A DNA stretch of 64,000 nucleotides from Heliocidaris erythrogramma (GCA_025617745.1 CM046867.1:31860705-31924704); one strand, 5' to 3'; counted from the stretch's first letter, positions 31,369 to 42,522 are shown. Numbers and translations: made by a program. The notes: a model not told the origin generated them from the letters alone.

Positions 31369-32485
31369 ATTGGATTTTGCTCAAACTGTCACTAATCTGT
31401 TTCTCTCATTTTAAAGCTTTTATTCAAATCAAATAGATATCATGACCAGGGTAGACATCCCATTTTACATCTCCATATTACATGTATGTCAAAGGGGGGA
31501 AAATAATTTACCTAAAATTATACGGGTGCATGTAGTCAGAGCTCTTCCGCAATAGACCGCTTCGGTAATGTATGCAAATTTTATACATACCTTTCAAACA
31601 AAGATTGTTCTTGACAACCTGGAAGCTTGCCAGACATAGCAGCAAATAATGTATGCAAACTGGATTCCAAGCACTGAGGCTCATTTATAAAAAGCAGGTT
31701 AATGGAATAGCTCGTCATTAGGTGCTCAGAGAATTATATGCATAAATTTGTATACATTCCAGAAGCGGTCTGTTATTCTTTGTTTTATAGCAGTATTTAT
31801 AACTAGAGGGTCGTTGAGTCAGCGGAACGTGGATAACAAGGTACGTGGTTCGAATCTCTGTCACCGCACGAACATACTTTTGAAAGACATTAATCTATAA
31901 GTGTATATAGATTGCCAATTTCGACTCGTGTTTGAGCGCAGTATAGTGGTAGCACGATTGAAGTGGGGTAATAATACTTTGTATAGTAGTTGTAATGTAT
32001 CATTCTTATCAATATAAAAAACATAAGTCATAACACTGTAGAGTAGTATGCCTATGTGACATTCTAATATTGATTACTATATGGAGCTTGAAAGATGTGA
32101 TTTCAAAACTGAAAATGACAAAGATAAAACAGTGATGATAATATTTGTTTTGATGTATTATATAAATATAAATATATATGTGATGTAATATATGTATTCG
32201 TAATACTGATAATGATTATAGTAGCTGTTTCTTATATAACGCCTTACCAGTTACATTGTCTATATGTATGTATGTGAAAGATTGTATCTCCTACTAATAA
32301 CAACATACATGTAAATATAAGTTTCATTTGGCTTCTTCTTCTATTTCTTCTGATTTTCCTTTCACTGTAGAGCATGTGTACCTTCGATACACTTAGTAAT
32401 CTATACATTCTATTCATCTTCCCTTCCTTCAGTACATCACAAAGATGCATAAACAATAGGCAGCGGTATCCGAGGTTGTCTTAGG
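31369..32485. other. intergenic DNA with a MITE and a tRNA-like stretch
   Basis: Contents are the MITE at 31551-31777, a possible tRNA-derived SINE fragment at 31795-31875 with a B-box-like GGTTCGAATCT, and otherwise AT-rich DNA. No coding region is seen. Confidence 0.5.
31551..31777. mobile_element. 227-bp MITE, AATAGACCGCTTC termini
   Basis: AATAGACCGCTTCGGTAATG at the left and the complement of aataacagaccgcttctgga at the right form inverted termini, continuing into atgtatgcaaatttt-type sequence on both sides. Confidence 0.65.
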
Positions 32486-32489
32486 GGTT

Positions 32490-32990
32490 TCATTTTTTTA
32501 AAATGAATTCTGGTAGATTCTGCTCAACAATAAATTATTTCATCAACCATTTTGGCTTTTGTTATAGCATTACGGGAAATCAATTATATCTTTTTATGAT
32601 ATTGAAATATGAGATTCGATTAATGATGAAATTATTGTTGTTTCTTTCTACCTAGGGAGTAAAACGTGCATCAGCAGCTCAAATCATAGGCCTAAACCAT
32701 ATGACCATACATGATGCCATATATAGGGAGCGCTTTGTTTTTCATTCTTAAGTTGTACATAAAATTGGGGTTGTGCTTGGGGGATAGTCTTTATTTATAA
32801 TTCTGGTAGATTCCGCTCAACGATAATTTCATCAACCCTTTTTGGCTTTTGTTCTCGGAGTAGGAGAAATCGATTTCCCTTTTTCACGATATTTAGAGTA
32901 TTATGAGAATAGATCAGTATAGGAAGTATTATTGTTTGTTTTTATACTGACGGAGTATAATAAAGCAGCAGCCCAAATCATTAGTTGCTA
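32490..32990 (+). repeat. diverged direct duplication, unit about 290 bp
   Basis: Words in the same order in both copies: attctggtagattc, gctcaac, atttcatcaacc, ttttggcttttgtt, gggaaatc/ggagaaatc, attattgttg/attattgttt, cagcagc, caaatcat. Copies are about 32500-32700 and 32795-32985. No coding potential is recognised. Confidence 0.65.
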
Positions 32991-33547
32991 TGGTAATCGT
33001 TAAACACACTTTTGATCAGAGCTCGGAGTGGATGAATCGCATTTGGGAATTTTGGTTTCATAGCTGCAGCAGCTTCAATTTTCTTGTTTTCGGAAAATAT
33101 CTTGTGAATTCATAGTTTTAAAGATTAAACTGAAAAATGACGCCAAAGGTAAACCTCCATAAATTATTTCGGTTAATTCTTGGAAATTCGGTTAATTCTG
33201 GAAAATGTTAATTTTTCAAATATATTTGGCATTATCAGTATGCTAGATCTCTATTTTCAATTTTTAATTTCTTAAAGGTAAGCCCGAACTCGGCCTGTAC
33301 ATTAATATTTTGTCGTAGCTTTTCATGATGTTTTGAAAGTGCTAAATCCATTATATGAGTTTTTCAAATTGGAAATGAATTATATGAATTTAATTCTATT
33401 GATTTAATTGAATTATATCAATATAATTAACAGTTTGTAATTATACTGAATTCCTACATAAGCATGCAGTTTTGTACAATACATGTATATGTTATGCTTA
33501 TTTTTGCAATACAATTCGTGCTGCATTTTATTTTCAGTGAACAGAAT
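32991..33547. other. 5' region of the propeller gene
   Basis: AT-rich sequence with no mobile element recognised. It would contain the promoter and 5'UTR, but no TATA box or initiator could be assigned with confidence. Confidence 0.3.
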
Positions 33548-33608
33548 ATGTTACAATTTTGTCTTTCACAGGGCTTCATCCTGGCAATATTCATCATTAC
33601 AAGCCTGG
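33548..33608 (+). CDS. propeller gene exon 1: signal peptide
   Basis: ATG, then a hydrophobic stretch (LSQGFILAIFIITSL), then donor ggtgagt. The hydrophobic leader right after the first ATG, ending near the exon border, is the usual layout of a secretory first exon. Ends in phase 1. Confidence 0.7.
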
Positions 33609-35863
33609 GTGAGTTACAGAAAAGTATCCCTGTAAGGGATTTTTTCCTTCAATTTGTTAATGCAGCCTTTGTGGTTGTGAATGGTTTATCGTATCGCTGA
33701 ATTAGACAAAAAACTCAAGAATGTGTAGTTTCTTCAAACAATATGCAAATGATATGAAAAATTGCCAAAGCTCTTCAGGCGCTGATTCATGGGCCTCATT
33801 GGTTCATTTGACTCAGCACTTGTTTTTAGCACCCATTTCTTCTGCACCACAAAAAAACTTTTCTTCAAATAATAATAGCACTTTAGGTGCTAAATTTAGC
33901 ACGGCATGTGCAACTCCTTGTGCAGCACCTGTTTTTTAGCACTTCACTTTCTTGAGTGCAGTGACTGCTAAATAAAGCAAGTATACGCTGGATCTACGGC
34001 TTTAGGTCCTATCCGAGGGACTTCATAAATGTGAATTAATGTTCTCTCTCACAGTTCTCTGATAGCTACAGTACTTGTTTTGATGCATGTAAGTAAATAA
34101 AAATCCGATTTTCATCTTGCCCCCGCCTCCACTTTCAAAATCTTGATGTCAACACGGAACATTCCATCCTTCTCTTTCCTTGTTTACCCAGCCGTTAGTG
34201 TTTCTGGAGGCTCATACACAAGATGCGATTCCTCCTCTAATTACTGTCCCGACGACATCCTCCCAACCGTTCTACTTCTTGAAGAGAATAAAGCTTATTG
34301 CAAGTACACAGGTATGTAGGGGAGTGATGGAAAAGTGGATGCTCCGGCGACAATTGTTCCGGGCTATAATATTTCGTCGAAAATATAGTTAGGGTTATGA
34401 TTGCAGTTGGGTTATAGGTTAGGTTTAGGGTTAGTGTTAGGGATAGGTATAATGCTGGGTCCAGGATTGGAGTTAGGGATGCGGTTAATGCAGGTTATTG
34501 ACCGTGGAGAAATTGTCGCCGGAGCATTATGTGGAAAAGAGATGTCACAACGGAAAGGTACACTGTAAAAAACTAAAGTGCTACTTTTAGGGGCATGTAT
34601 AGTGACTGCACCTGAAATGCTGTTTATAGCACTTGTAGTGTGCTAATTTACCAGCAAAAAAAAAATGACCGTGGCGAGCCTCGAACCAGGTTCCGCTGAT
34701 TGAGAGGCGCTGACGTTACCGATGGACTAACGAATGCTTCTTGCAATCTAGTTTAGTCATGGGAGTCAAGTAGATAACATGAACTATGTGGTGTCGTAAA
34801 TTCACTATGTAACAATATGATCTGCTCTAAATCGTACGATGTGAGTTAGTCTAGCGGTAATGCCAGCAATTCTCGATCAGCGGACCCTGGTTCGAGGCTC
34901 GCCAAAATCATTTTTTTATTGAATGTTTAGCAGTTTAAGGAGCCGGTCCAGCTCCCGTGAAAGTGCTGAAATAACACTCTGAGTGCATTCAATAGCACTC
35001 TGAGTGCAGTCCCTATGCATGCCCTCAAAAAGTGCTATATACAGCACTTAAGTTTTTACAGTGTATATTTCACCCCCATTTATTTATTTGAAAATTGTCC
35101 ATATCCCAAAAGTTGTATGGAAATATGTATATATTTGTATGAAAAAATAACGAAAAATGAGAGTTGAGGGACAGAAAGAAAAGTATTCGATAGCTGAGTC
35201 AAATGAAAGAATCTCAAAGTGATTTAAAGGATGCTGAAAAGTCGTAACGAAAAGGGAGTTGCAACACCCCTCATATAGACGAGAGAGAAACCATTCCTTA
35301 TGTACACAAAAGATGAACTCTAGTTAGTTTGTTTGTTTTGCTTTTTAGAGATTTTTCTAAATCAGTCCCCTCTATTTAACAGACTATTTTATTCGCGCCT
35401 GTCTACAACATCAATTTCATATGACCTGGGACGTCTAACATAAAGTTTTAGATTGATTTTCCATTGAATCCCATTGACTACAATGTACAATCAGTCGTAA
35501 AAATCAATCGTAAGATCAATTTCAAGCTTTATGTTACAAAGCCCTGTGTTTATTTCATCAATAAAATGTAGAATGCAATCAAGGATCATGCCCATCTGAT
35601 GAGGATTGCATCGAGACCAAATATGGATTCAAATGTGTCGCAAGGGCTAGCTCCTCTACCGATGACCCATTGTCTATCACGCACATTGTCCCAACGAGCA
35701 CGGCAACAACGACAACAACGACGACGAGTCCTCCAACTACAGAAGACGTGTCCGCCGCTCCTACGACACGTGAGAATGTTTGCAATGTGTTTCTTTCTCT
35801 GTATTAAAGTTGCGTAGCTACGGGGGCACAATCGAATGGGGAAAAAGAGAAAACGAGAAAGAA

Positions 35864-35895
<32 letters not shown>

Positions 35896-36128
35896 AGAGA
35901 GGGAGATGGGGGAGGGGGGTGAAGACGGGAACTTGAAACGAATATGAAAGGATCCATCCCACATCCGCCCGCAACACTGGGAGCCTTATTAATTCGCATT
36001 TCATCTATACCGATTAAGATTGCCTCCCCCCCCCCCCCCCCGTGATGCCAGTGCCTCCTATATAGTTTTGCTTTTTCGTTATTTCTTACTCCTTTGTCTC
36101 TCTGTCTCTCTTTCTCTCTCTCTTCCCA

Positions 36129-36177
<49 letters not shown>

Positions 36178-36178
36178 T

Positions 36179-36213
<35 letters not shown>

Positions 36214-39200
36214 GTCCCACCCCCCCCCAGTATACGATATTCCCCTTTTTTCTCAGTTTATTTACTGGAGAATCCTGTAGTCTGATATCGGGAAGAGCAA
36301 ATTGTCTTGGGGAGCCAAGTAGCCGAAATAAGTATTCGCCCGGACTAGGATATCTACACTGTAGTATTTGCAGAGTTCGAGGCCCTTTGTCGAGATGGGC
36401 TTTACGAAAATATCCTTCTTTGACTTGACATAGAGATCATAGTATAGAACAAGGGCGTTGGTCGATCTTCAGGATGGGGAAGGGGGCGCATTATTGTAAT
36501 CAAATTTTAATTCGCCCCGAACGAGGTAAATTAATTGGATAGTTCGAAAACCTGGGGTAATATATAATACTTACAAGGTCATTGCGAAGAGCTTTATTGA
36601 TACCTATGAGGCTACCCTGAACAAATAAGACCGTATTATTATCATCCATCTGTTATTTTAATTCTTCTATTTTATGTGGCAGAAGACAATCATAACTCTA
36701 GCAACAACCCTTACAACCTTCGTCGTCTTCACAATTCTCACTTCCTCATCCTCCTGGTAACCGAAACACTCAACACGACCCAAACGTTAAAGAAGAATCA
36801 ATACGCTAGACTAGGGGCAGATCCAGGATTTTGTAAAAGGGAGGGGGTGGCACATCTCCGAAAATTTTGTTCGGTCCAGATTTCCTCCAAAATAGAAAAT
36901 GAAAAAAAAAAAAAAGGTTATCACACGTATTGGGCTCTCTTTGTCGTTTAAAAAAGAAAAGGAAAGAAAAGAAAAGAAAAACCAGCACTGCACAAGACAA
37001 ACAATATTTCTTCGGACATATAGTTAGGCGATGTCTTTCAACATGCTCAATATGATGCCGGTTTGACTTCTGCAAACCAATTACCCCAAACCTTTTATCA
37101 TCTTATTTCTGTAACAGGAAACGATCGTAACAACAACCGTGACAACCTACCATCGTGCCGTTTGTATTCGGCACGCACCTCCCCATCCCCTCCACCCCCT
37201 GTCCTCCTGGTCGCCGACACACTCAACAACAAGATCCACGTCCTGGGTGACTCCTCTTTTCAGTCGAGCAAGGATCTGGACGTCGGGTCCACAGAACCTA
37301 GGGGCATCGCGTACAATCCGCAGGATATGATGGTCTTCTACGGTTCTCGGCATGACCAACGAGTCTTCTGGCGGACCTTGAACGGCTCTCATACCGGGGT
37401 GGTGCCCAACTTTATATGTAAGAAGCTGCCGTTGAATCTATGTTGGAGCATCGTGATACAGTGGTTCATTCACATGACTCTCAATCAAAACACTGATGGT
37501 TCGAATTCATGTCCGGTGCGTAACTATGTCCTCGGACAAGGCATTCTGTCTACAGCATAGTTGTCTTTCTCGACCCACGTGTTGATTGGGAACCTGGCAG
37601 GATTTATTCCTTGAAATGCCCTGTGCCCTGATAAAGAATACCGTAGCTAAAGCTAGGGTAATGATATCCAAACCTCTTTAGAAGCGGCAAGTCCCTGTGC
37701 TGCAAGTAGTATATAGTGTTTTGTGGGAAATGGTTTCAAACAGGGGCCATATACCGGCGCCATCCTATACTGGATACACCATTGCATGGCGCCTAAAATA
37801 ATGCATCAATCCGTGAAAGATTTGTTCTATGTAGATCTATATAACCATATACTAGATAAAATAAAACATGATTATGTTATCGCATAAGCAATTTACAGAA
37901 TAATCTTGGTGTTGTTGTTGTTGTTTTAAAGTAGAACCGACTATTTCTAAATCCAAGACGTTCGCCTGCAACTATCCAATCATCTTAGGAAACAGTAGAT
38001 TAAAACGAATCGCTTGATATTTTGCTTTTTAACTTTGTTTCAGGTTCTGATCCAGTTTCTATCGCATTTGATGAGGAAGGGAGAAGGATGTTTGCATCCT
38101 GTCAGGATTCTTACATACAGAGTGTAAACTTGAACGGCAGCCATCCTTACCAGATCACACTGCGCAGAGTTTACAATGTTATCATGGCTAATGACATTAT
38201 CATACCGTAAGTCATTCATTGATGGGTTTGTTGATTTATTCATAGTTTTATTGGTTGATCCGGGGGAGAATCCATACAAGATTTTGTAAGGGGCAATAAA
38301 GGTGGTGGCACAGTACCTATGTTCCCGAAGTCCCCACTTCATCCCGATATTCCCGGTATGTACCCATTTTCCCGATATTCCCCTTCTCCCACTAATTCCT
38401 AACCCTGGGTCAGTCGTGACCCTGACACCAGTTGTGACTTGCGGAGGAGTATCGGATCGTCCTCCTCGTATTCACTGATGTACTCACGACATAATCGTCT
38501 TACGTGAAGTTTCAATTTGTACTTGACAAAGTACGAACAATTACATATTTCCGAGTGCTTATTTTACTCCAAAATTTCATTCATTTTTTTCTTTAGCCCG
38601 TATGATGAGAAACGAAAGCTGTTGCTGGCCTCGACAGGGAATGGATTTATCTATCGTATGGAGTTAGATGGAAGTGACAAACAGGAGGTACTAGCTCATG
38701 ACAAACAAATTGTACTCACTGTCACCTGGGACCAGCAATGTAAGATTTGATTCGACTTGATTAATGTTTATTTTGTTACACATCATCTACAATAATCTAT
38801 ATTTACCACTCTCAACCCAGTTGTAGTAAATGGATACCTGGTAGGAAGTAATTTTGTTTAATGCGTTCAGTGCCCTAGGGCATCATTGCTAAAGCCAGTG
38901 TAATAATATAGCATTTCTTTGTGGGCGCCTTGAGCATCCCCTGGCTGGGATTGGTGATGTGCGCAGTAAGTGTAGCTATATTGTTACAACATACGTTCAT
39001 CAAATTCGGAAACCTTTATCTTTTCTCAGTATGAAATACCAGCTCTGTTTTATTGAGAGGCATGGGCGCAAATCCAAACAGGAATTCTATTCAAGTGGGG
39101 GGGGGGGGGGGGGGGCACACCTGGATGCAACAATGGGGTGTCCCCCCCCCCCCCACTTGAATAGAATTCCATGCCACGTCACCAATGTGAGGATTGGCGC

Positions 39201-39778
39201 CCATGTGGAGAGGCGATTGTAGTGATGCCATCTTTTCTAGTTACCGTGGTGATGGTGTGAAAGACAACCTTGCTTTCTGAACCTTTTAAGCAATGTAATC
39301 TTGATGATTATGATGATGAATGATGAAGACGTTTAAAAAAAAAGTCTGTTTGTCTGTTTATTTGTGTTTGCCTCTCTGTAATCTCAGGCCAGCGTATTTT
39401 CTTTGCGTCTGTGGATACGGAAAGCACCATTCAAGTGGTGGACATTACCGGAGAGAATCGTCGAATCTTAATCACCAAGGCAGATCTCCAACCTGAGGGA
39501 CTGGCCTACCATGATGGCTACGTCTACTGGACTAACATAGTTTCGAAAGCACGGGACTACGGAATGGGAATTGGAAAGATATCGGCCGAGGCCAACAACA
39601 CCCAAGATTTTGACTTCTACCCTCAGTCCTGGGAGGGTAATGAGATCATTGCTCGTGGTGGTAAGTAAATCTTTAATAATTCTTTAAAATGGCAAGAGAC
39701 GTAGTGTCAAAGTGGAGGGGGCATTGGGCGATTAATTTGCCCCTATCCCCCACCGAATGATGAAAAAGGACGAATAAT

Positions 39779-39810
<32 letters not shown>

Positions 39811-40505
39811 ATAAGGAAAAATGAAAATGAGAAGATAAATCTCTCTACTAAAGAAGGGATTAACCCACCCAGACCCGCTCACATTTCGTTCACCCCTAAG
39901 GAGGTCATGATTGGACTTCCTTATCCTACTACAGAACCACTTCTAAACGAATGGCAATTAAAAAGGAAGAGAAAGAGATAGACAGAGAGAGAGAGATAGA
40001 GAGAGAGAAGGGCGTGAGAAAAAAGGAATTTTAAATATATACATGTAGATACAGAGAGAAAGAAAACAAAAAGAATGTGAAAAGAATATTATAGACCCCT
40101 CCCGGGCCCTTGTCTGATTGCTCTGCTCAATCATTGTATACCCTGGACCTGGATCCAGTAGCCAAAAGCAGAGAAGAAAAGTTAGACACATTTTCAGGTG
40201 CCTTTGGAGGTTAAAATTGCTGCTCCCCCACCCCTTCCCTTCGAATTCGCCAGTGACTTGATTGCTCACATGCTTCGCTATTATTACCACTATTTCGCAA
40301 TGATCCGCCGAAGTTGAACATGATTATAAACTACTTTTTGTTAATCTGTATGACGTAAATGAGTCGGCAAGAGTGTGTTTTCCTATTACATCACAACATT
40401 CTATTACTATTTCATCATTATATCATTATGTTAATATCCTTTGTATCCTTATTTTATCAATATCATATCATTTTCACAGACCTTGCGATGGATGATTTTC
40501 AGTGA
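33548..40505 (+). CDS. secreted beta-propeller protein with LDLR class B-like repeats (8 exons)
   Basis: Coding exons: 33548-33608, 34192-34311, 35584-35769, 37118-37417, 38044-38206, 38597-38739, 39388-39660 and 40480-40505 (1272 nt, 423 residues). All introns are GT-AG and phase 1, except that between exons 5 and 6 (phase 2); the frame stays open across every junction. Domains: signal peptide 1-20; six-cysteine module about 26-78; Ser/Thr-rich linker about 85-122 with runs of Thr, probably O-glycosylated; Pro-rich stretch about 140-150; then about five YWTD-type strands (VFWRT, MFASC, LLLAS, IFFAS, VYWTN), each followed by a DG or NGS-like turn, as in LDL-receptor class B propellers. It has no transmembrane segment, so secretion is likely. 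The partner is unknown. Five blades are visible where six are usual; part of exon 4 could supply another. The exon model comes from splice signals and phase only. Confidence 0.8.
33810..33965 (+). repeat. AGCAC/GTGCT-rich repeat in intron 1
   Basis: tcagcacttg, tagcaccc, ggtgctaaatttagcac and tagcactt recur. The same hexamer words fill the element at 34561-35063, so this is probably a relative or fragment. Confidence 0.5.
34192..34311 (+). CDS. propeller gene exon 2: cysteine module, first part
   Basis: Acceptor ttgtttacccag, donor gtatgt. It encodes three cysteines (TRC, NYC, YCK) in a short hydrophilic segment with DILPTVLLLEENKAY between the second and third. Phase 1 at both ends, so this exon and the next could be shuffled as a unit. 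Confidence 0.72.
34561..35063. mobile_element. 503-bp TIR element in intron 2 with tRNA-like arms
   Basis: The ends CACTGTAAAAAACTAAAGTG and the complement of cacttaagtttttacagtg are inverted and flanked by TA on both sides. Inside, each arm holds an inverted copy of a tRNA-like segment (about 34668-34740 and 34848-34910) with a GGTTCGAGGCTCGCCA 3' part resembling a B box. AGTGCT words lie next to the ends. No coding sequence is seen. Confidence 0.7.
35584..35769 (+). CDS. propeller gene exon 3: cysteine module end and Thr-rich linker
   Basis: It encodes SCPSDEDCIETKYGFKC, giving three more cysteines, then a linker with a run of seven Thr and SPP motifs. Donor gtgaga. The acceptor gcaatcaag has a weak pyrimidine tract, so this border is less certain than the others. 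Confidence 0.7.
35840..35935 (-). repeat. GA microsatellite in intron 3
   Basis: (GA)n with G-rich interruptions. No gene. Confidence 0.8.
36026..36240 (+). repeat. C run and CT microsatellite in intron 3
   Basis: C run at 36027-36042, then (CT)n at 36090-36215 and another C run. The Ser/Leu-rich open frames here are translations of the microsatellite. Confidence 0.85.
36683..36800 (+). pseudogene. decayed duplicate of propeller exon 4 start
   Basis: After an acceptor-like ttttatgtggcag, the sequence encodes DNHNSSNNPYNLRRL and FLILLVTETLNTTQTLKK, which parallels NDRNNNRDNLPSCRL and VLLVADTLNNKIHVL of exon 4. The DNA also aligns (ctcatcctcctggtaaccga against gtcctcctggtcgccgac). It then runs into a GGCAGATCCAGGATTTTGTA repeat, so the rest of the exon is lost. 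Using it would derail the frame. Confidence 0.65.
36810..37015 (+). repeat. GGATCCAGG-type repeat in intron 3
   Basis: ggcagatccaggattttgta is followed by a purine-rich tract, an A run and ggctctctttgtcg. It is a member of the word family seen at 19455-19655 and 24185-24235. Confidence 0.6.
37118..37417 (+). CDS. propeller gene exon 4: Pro-rich stretch and first blades
   Basis: Acceptor ttatttctgtaacag, donor gtaaga. It encodes an Asn-rich start, SPSPPPP, then VLLVADTLNNKIHVLGD, PRGIAYNPQDMMVFYG and RVFWRTLNGSHTGVV. These are the strand pattern and NGS turn of YWTD-type repeats. A broken relative of the start of this exon lies at 36683-36800. Confidence 0.8.
37418..38043. other. propeller gene intron 4
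   Basis: No repeat of note apart from (GTT)n at about 37910-37926. A catgactctcaatcaaaacact-type non-coding stretch follows the donor and the exon frame meets a stop at 37558. Confidence 0.5.
38044..38206 (+). CDS. propeller gene exon 5: blade
   Basis: Acceptor actttgtttcag, donor gtaagt. It encodes DPVSIAFDEEGRRMFASCQD and SVNLNGSHPYQITL, a full YWTD-type repeat with an N-glycosylation site. Ends in phase 2. Confidence 0.82.
38597..38739 (+). CDS. propeller gene exon 6: blade
   Basis: Acceptor ttttttctttag, donor gtaaga. It encodes PYDEKRKLLLASTGNGFIY, RMELDGSDKQEVL and VTWDQQ, again one repeat. It begins with the third base of a Pro codon, matching the phase 2 end of exon 5. Confidence 0.82.
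39060..39208. repeat. hairpin of G run and C run in intron 6
   Basis: The outer arms catgggcgcaaatcc and ggattggcgcccatg, and the inner arms ggaattctattcaagt plus a G run of about 19 (39097-39115) and a C run of about 14 plus acttgaatagaattcc, form a nested inverted repeat with a 23-bp loop. Confidence 0.75.
39388..39660 (+). CDS. propeller gene exon 7: two blades with YWTN
   Basis: Acceptor ctctgtaatctcag, donor gtaagt. It encodes QRIFFASVDTESTIQVVDI and LAYHDGYVYWTNIVSK, the latter nearest to a classical YWTD. Ends EIIARG plus one base. Confidence 0.82.
40480..40505 (+). CDS. propeller gene exon 8: last eight codons and stop
   Basis: Acceptor catatcattttcacag, then DLAMDDFQ and TGA. The phase fits exon 7. 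Short terminal exons are easily misplaced, so this is less certain. Confidence 0.6.
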
Positions 40506-41560
40506 ATAACTGTAAAAGGAACATTCGGAACTGATTGAGGACATGATGCTATTTCATGATTTGAATCATTATTATTCGTTTCATTCATTATTCATCATCA
40601 TGATCACAGTGATCATTGTCTCATGTTTCATCGTGGTAATTGCCGTGGACGTGCAGGCACGGTTTGTGTCGATTGCAGTTAAAACTTTCACGAAAATTGT
40701 GTCACGTACTCTGACGACATTTATCATGGTTATTGGTGTAGTGAGAGCTACAAGCTAATGAATCCAATCGCAAATTCATTTCTTCATGCAAAACTTTGTA
40801 GCAAATTGGGTGGCATGTACTTCAAGTACAGACCACCTTTTATTTTTTTCCGAAGTTTCTCTATTTATTTTTTTTTCTTCTCTCTTTTTTGTACGCACAA
40901 TATCTCAAAACGGCTTTTTCAAATGTACATGTATTTAAATTTGGTACAATGGTAGATATAGTTATCAACTCGTCACCTTAAGCTTTTTCAATTTAGTCAT
41001 TTGATCGTGACGTCATCTAGGCGCCATTTTGTAAAAAAAATTGCTATATCTCAGCAGTAGAAAGTCATAACATAAACATTTTCCTTCTTCTTCTTCTTCT
41101 TCTTCTTCTTCTTCTTCTTCTTTTTCTCCTTCTTATTCTTCTTCTTTATGTTGTGTTTCTTCCTCCGATAGCCGATAATATCAAAGATCAGAGGTAATAG
41201 CACAAAGAATTGAAATCTTGCATAGGTTGTGTACAGATAATTCTGAATTCATTTGAATCAAATCAAGCAGAACAGCCATGACAGAGAGAGAGGCACGGAT
41301 AAAGTGAATCTCATGTGTAATGAAGACAAAGACAGAGAAGAATATTTCTCTCGTCCCACGTTCGTAAGGCATCAAGGATGAAAAGAACAGGCTGTACAAA
41401 GGTATCCACAAGTAGAGGATTGCAGTATGACCGTAGTATATGAAGATAAGTTTGTAAGGGCAGGACAAGTGGCAAGAAAATGAATGGTGCTTTCAACGTA
41501 TAATCACAGAGTTGGCACTTTCTAGATGGATTTTGGAAAGCCTTTCTTGGGTTGGATATC
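40506..41560. other. 3' flank of the propeller gene, no second gene seen
   Basis: Likely 3'UTR at first. It contains a hydrophobic 71-codon frame (40543-40758) judged spurious, a (CTT)n microsatellite at 41084-41148 and otherwise unremarkable DNA. A GA microsatellite pair (39778-39803 and 39965-40010) lies in the preceding intron. Confidence 0.45.
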
Positions 41561-42093
41561 ATTTGGCATAAGAGCTGCTTTTTGATGACAGCTTGCCAGA
41601 CTTGAGAAGAAGTAATTTATTTGGGATATAGGTCAGGAGGGTGGAATATTCGAGCACAGTTCCAGAAAGACAAAGTAGATGTTCGGATGATTGCTCCGAT
41701 AAGCTTTTTTTTTTTCCTATAAAAACTAGTAAAAGTTTTTTTTTTTCATGAAAGCAGTCGATTCCCCAAACTGGCATTACTATTCCTGGCAACTGGCACT
41801 AAAGTCGTAGTGCTCGTTCTCAACTCTTGGAAAACTCGTACAATACTCGAATTAACTCTAAAGTGGTGAAGACAAGCTGCACCGAGTTGGTCAAATTTTG
41901 CGGAGCTCTTCATGTAACTCGGGAGAACTCTTGCCAACTCGGCACAAATGTCCGGACCAGAATGTCTTACAGATTTGTGTGTTATTGATAATTTGGGATT
42001 TGTAAGATATAAATTTCCAGATATGCGAGTAGGGTAGGAATGAACAGAACTGTTAAACCTAACCATGTTATCAATTATGGTGGAAGTTGATTA

Positions 42094-42522
42094 TTAATGT
42101 ACTTGAATAGTATTCAAGTCGAAAATTTTTAGCGTTTTAAGTTTATGGAAAAAGGGGTCAGCGTGAGTTAAGAAATGCGATCCGGTACAAATACGTATAG
42201 CTCTCTTTTGTAGTTTTAAAAAAAAATTGATTTTTGTCGAACCACAATTAGCCCATAAAATGTTACAATATGTTATATACGGGAGAACTAGCGTAATATA
42301 TAATAAGAATAAGGTTGCATGGGGCAGAAGAAACTTTAGCTTGGAAATTATCCCAATGCTTTTAGAAATGCACATTATTAAGTGGTGTAGATGGTCATTC
42401 CAAATCAAAGTTTCATCTATAGTTACTCCCAAAAACTTGGACTTAGTTTTCTTTCTTACTGGCACATCATCGATTTTAATATATATTGGTGTGTCTCCAT
42501 TATGAGAATGATTAAAATACAT
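42094..42522 (-). pseudogene. LINE RT C-terminal fragment (older LINE, downstream half)
   Basis: The 142 codons include the KFLGVTIDETLIWNDHL motif, the block that follows the catalytic centre in LINE reverse transcriptases, then LPYITYCNILWANC and LQKRAIRICTG, typical of CR1/Jockey-group thumb regions. The end of the same protein continues in another frame at 42066-41746. It is a remnant with no expected host function. Confidence 0.8.

Noticed and set aside
31795-31875. tRNA gene
   Set aside because: A B-box-like GGTTCGAATCT is present, but no acceptor stem or full cloverleaf could be drawn. At most it is a tRNA-derived repeat.
34848-34920. Functional tRNA gene
   Set aside because: It has tRNA-like boxes, but the acceptor stem is not complementary, and an inverted twin lies in the same transposon. 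It was kept as part of the element.
36020-36285. Open frames rich in Ser and Leu on the CT tract
   Set aside because: They are direct translations of a microsatellite in an intron. Similar cases at 8667-8882, 17694-17972, 39673-39882 and 58907-59434 were dropped for the same reason.
36676-36951. Longer frame joining the exon duplicate to downstream codons
   Set aside because: The second half (GADPGFCKREG) is the translation of a dispersed GGATCCAGG repeat and is not protein-coding.
40543-40758. 71-codon hydrophobic frame after the propeller gene
   Set aside because: It has no family features, sits in probable 3'UTR, and its hydrophobicity follows from T-rich DNA.
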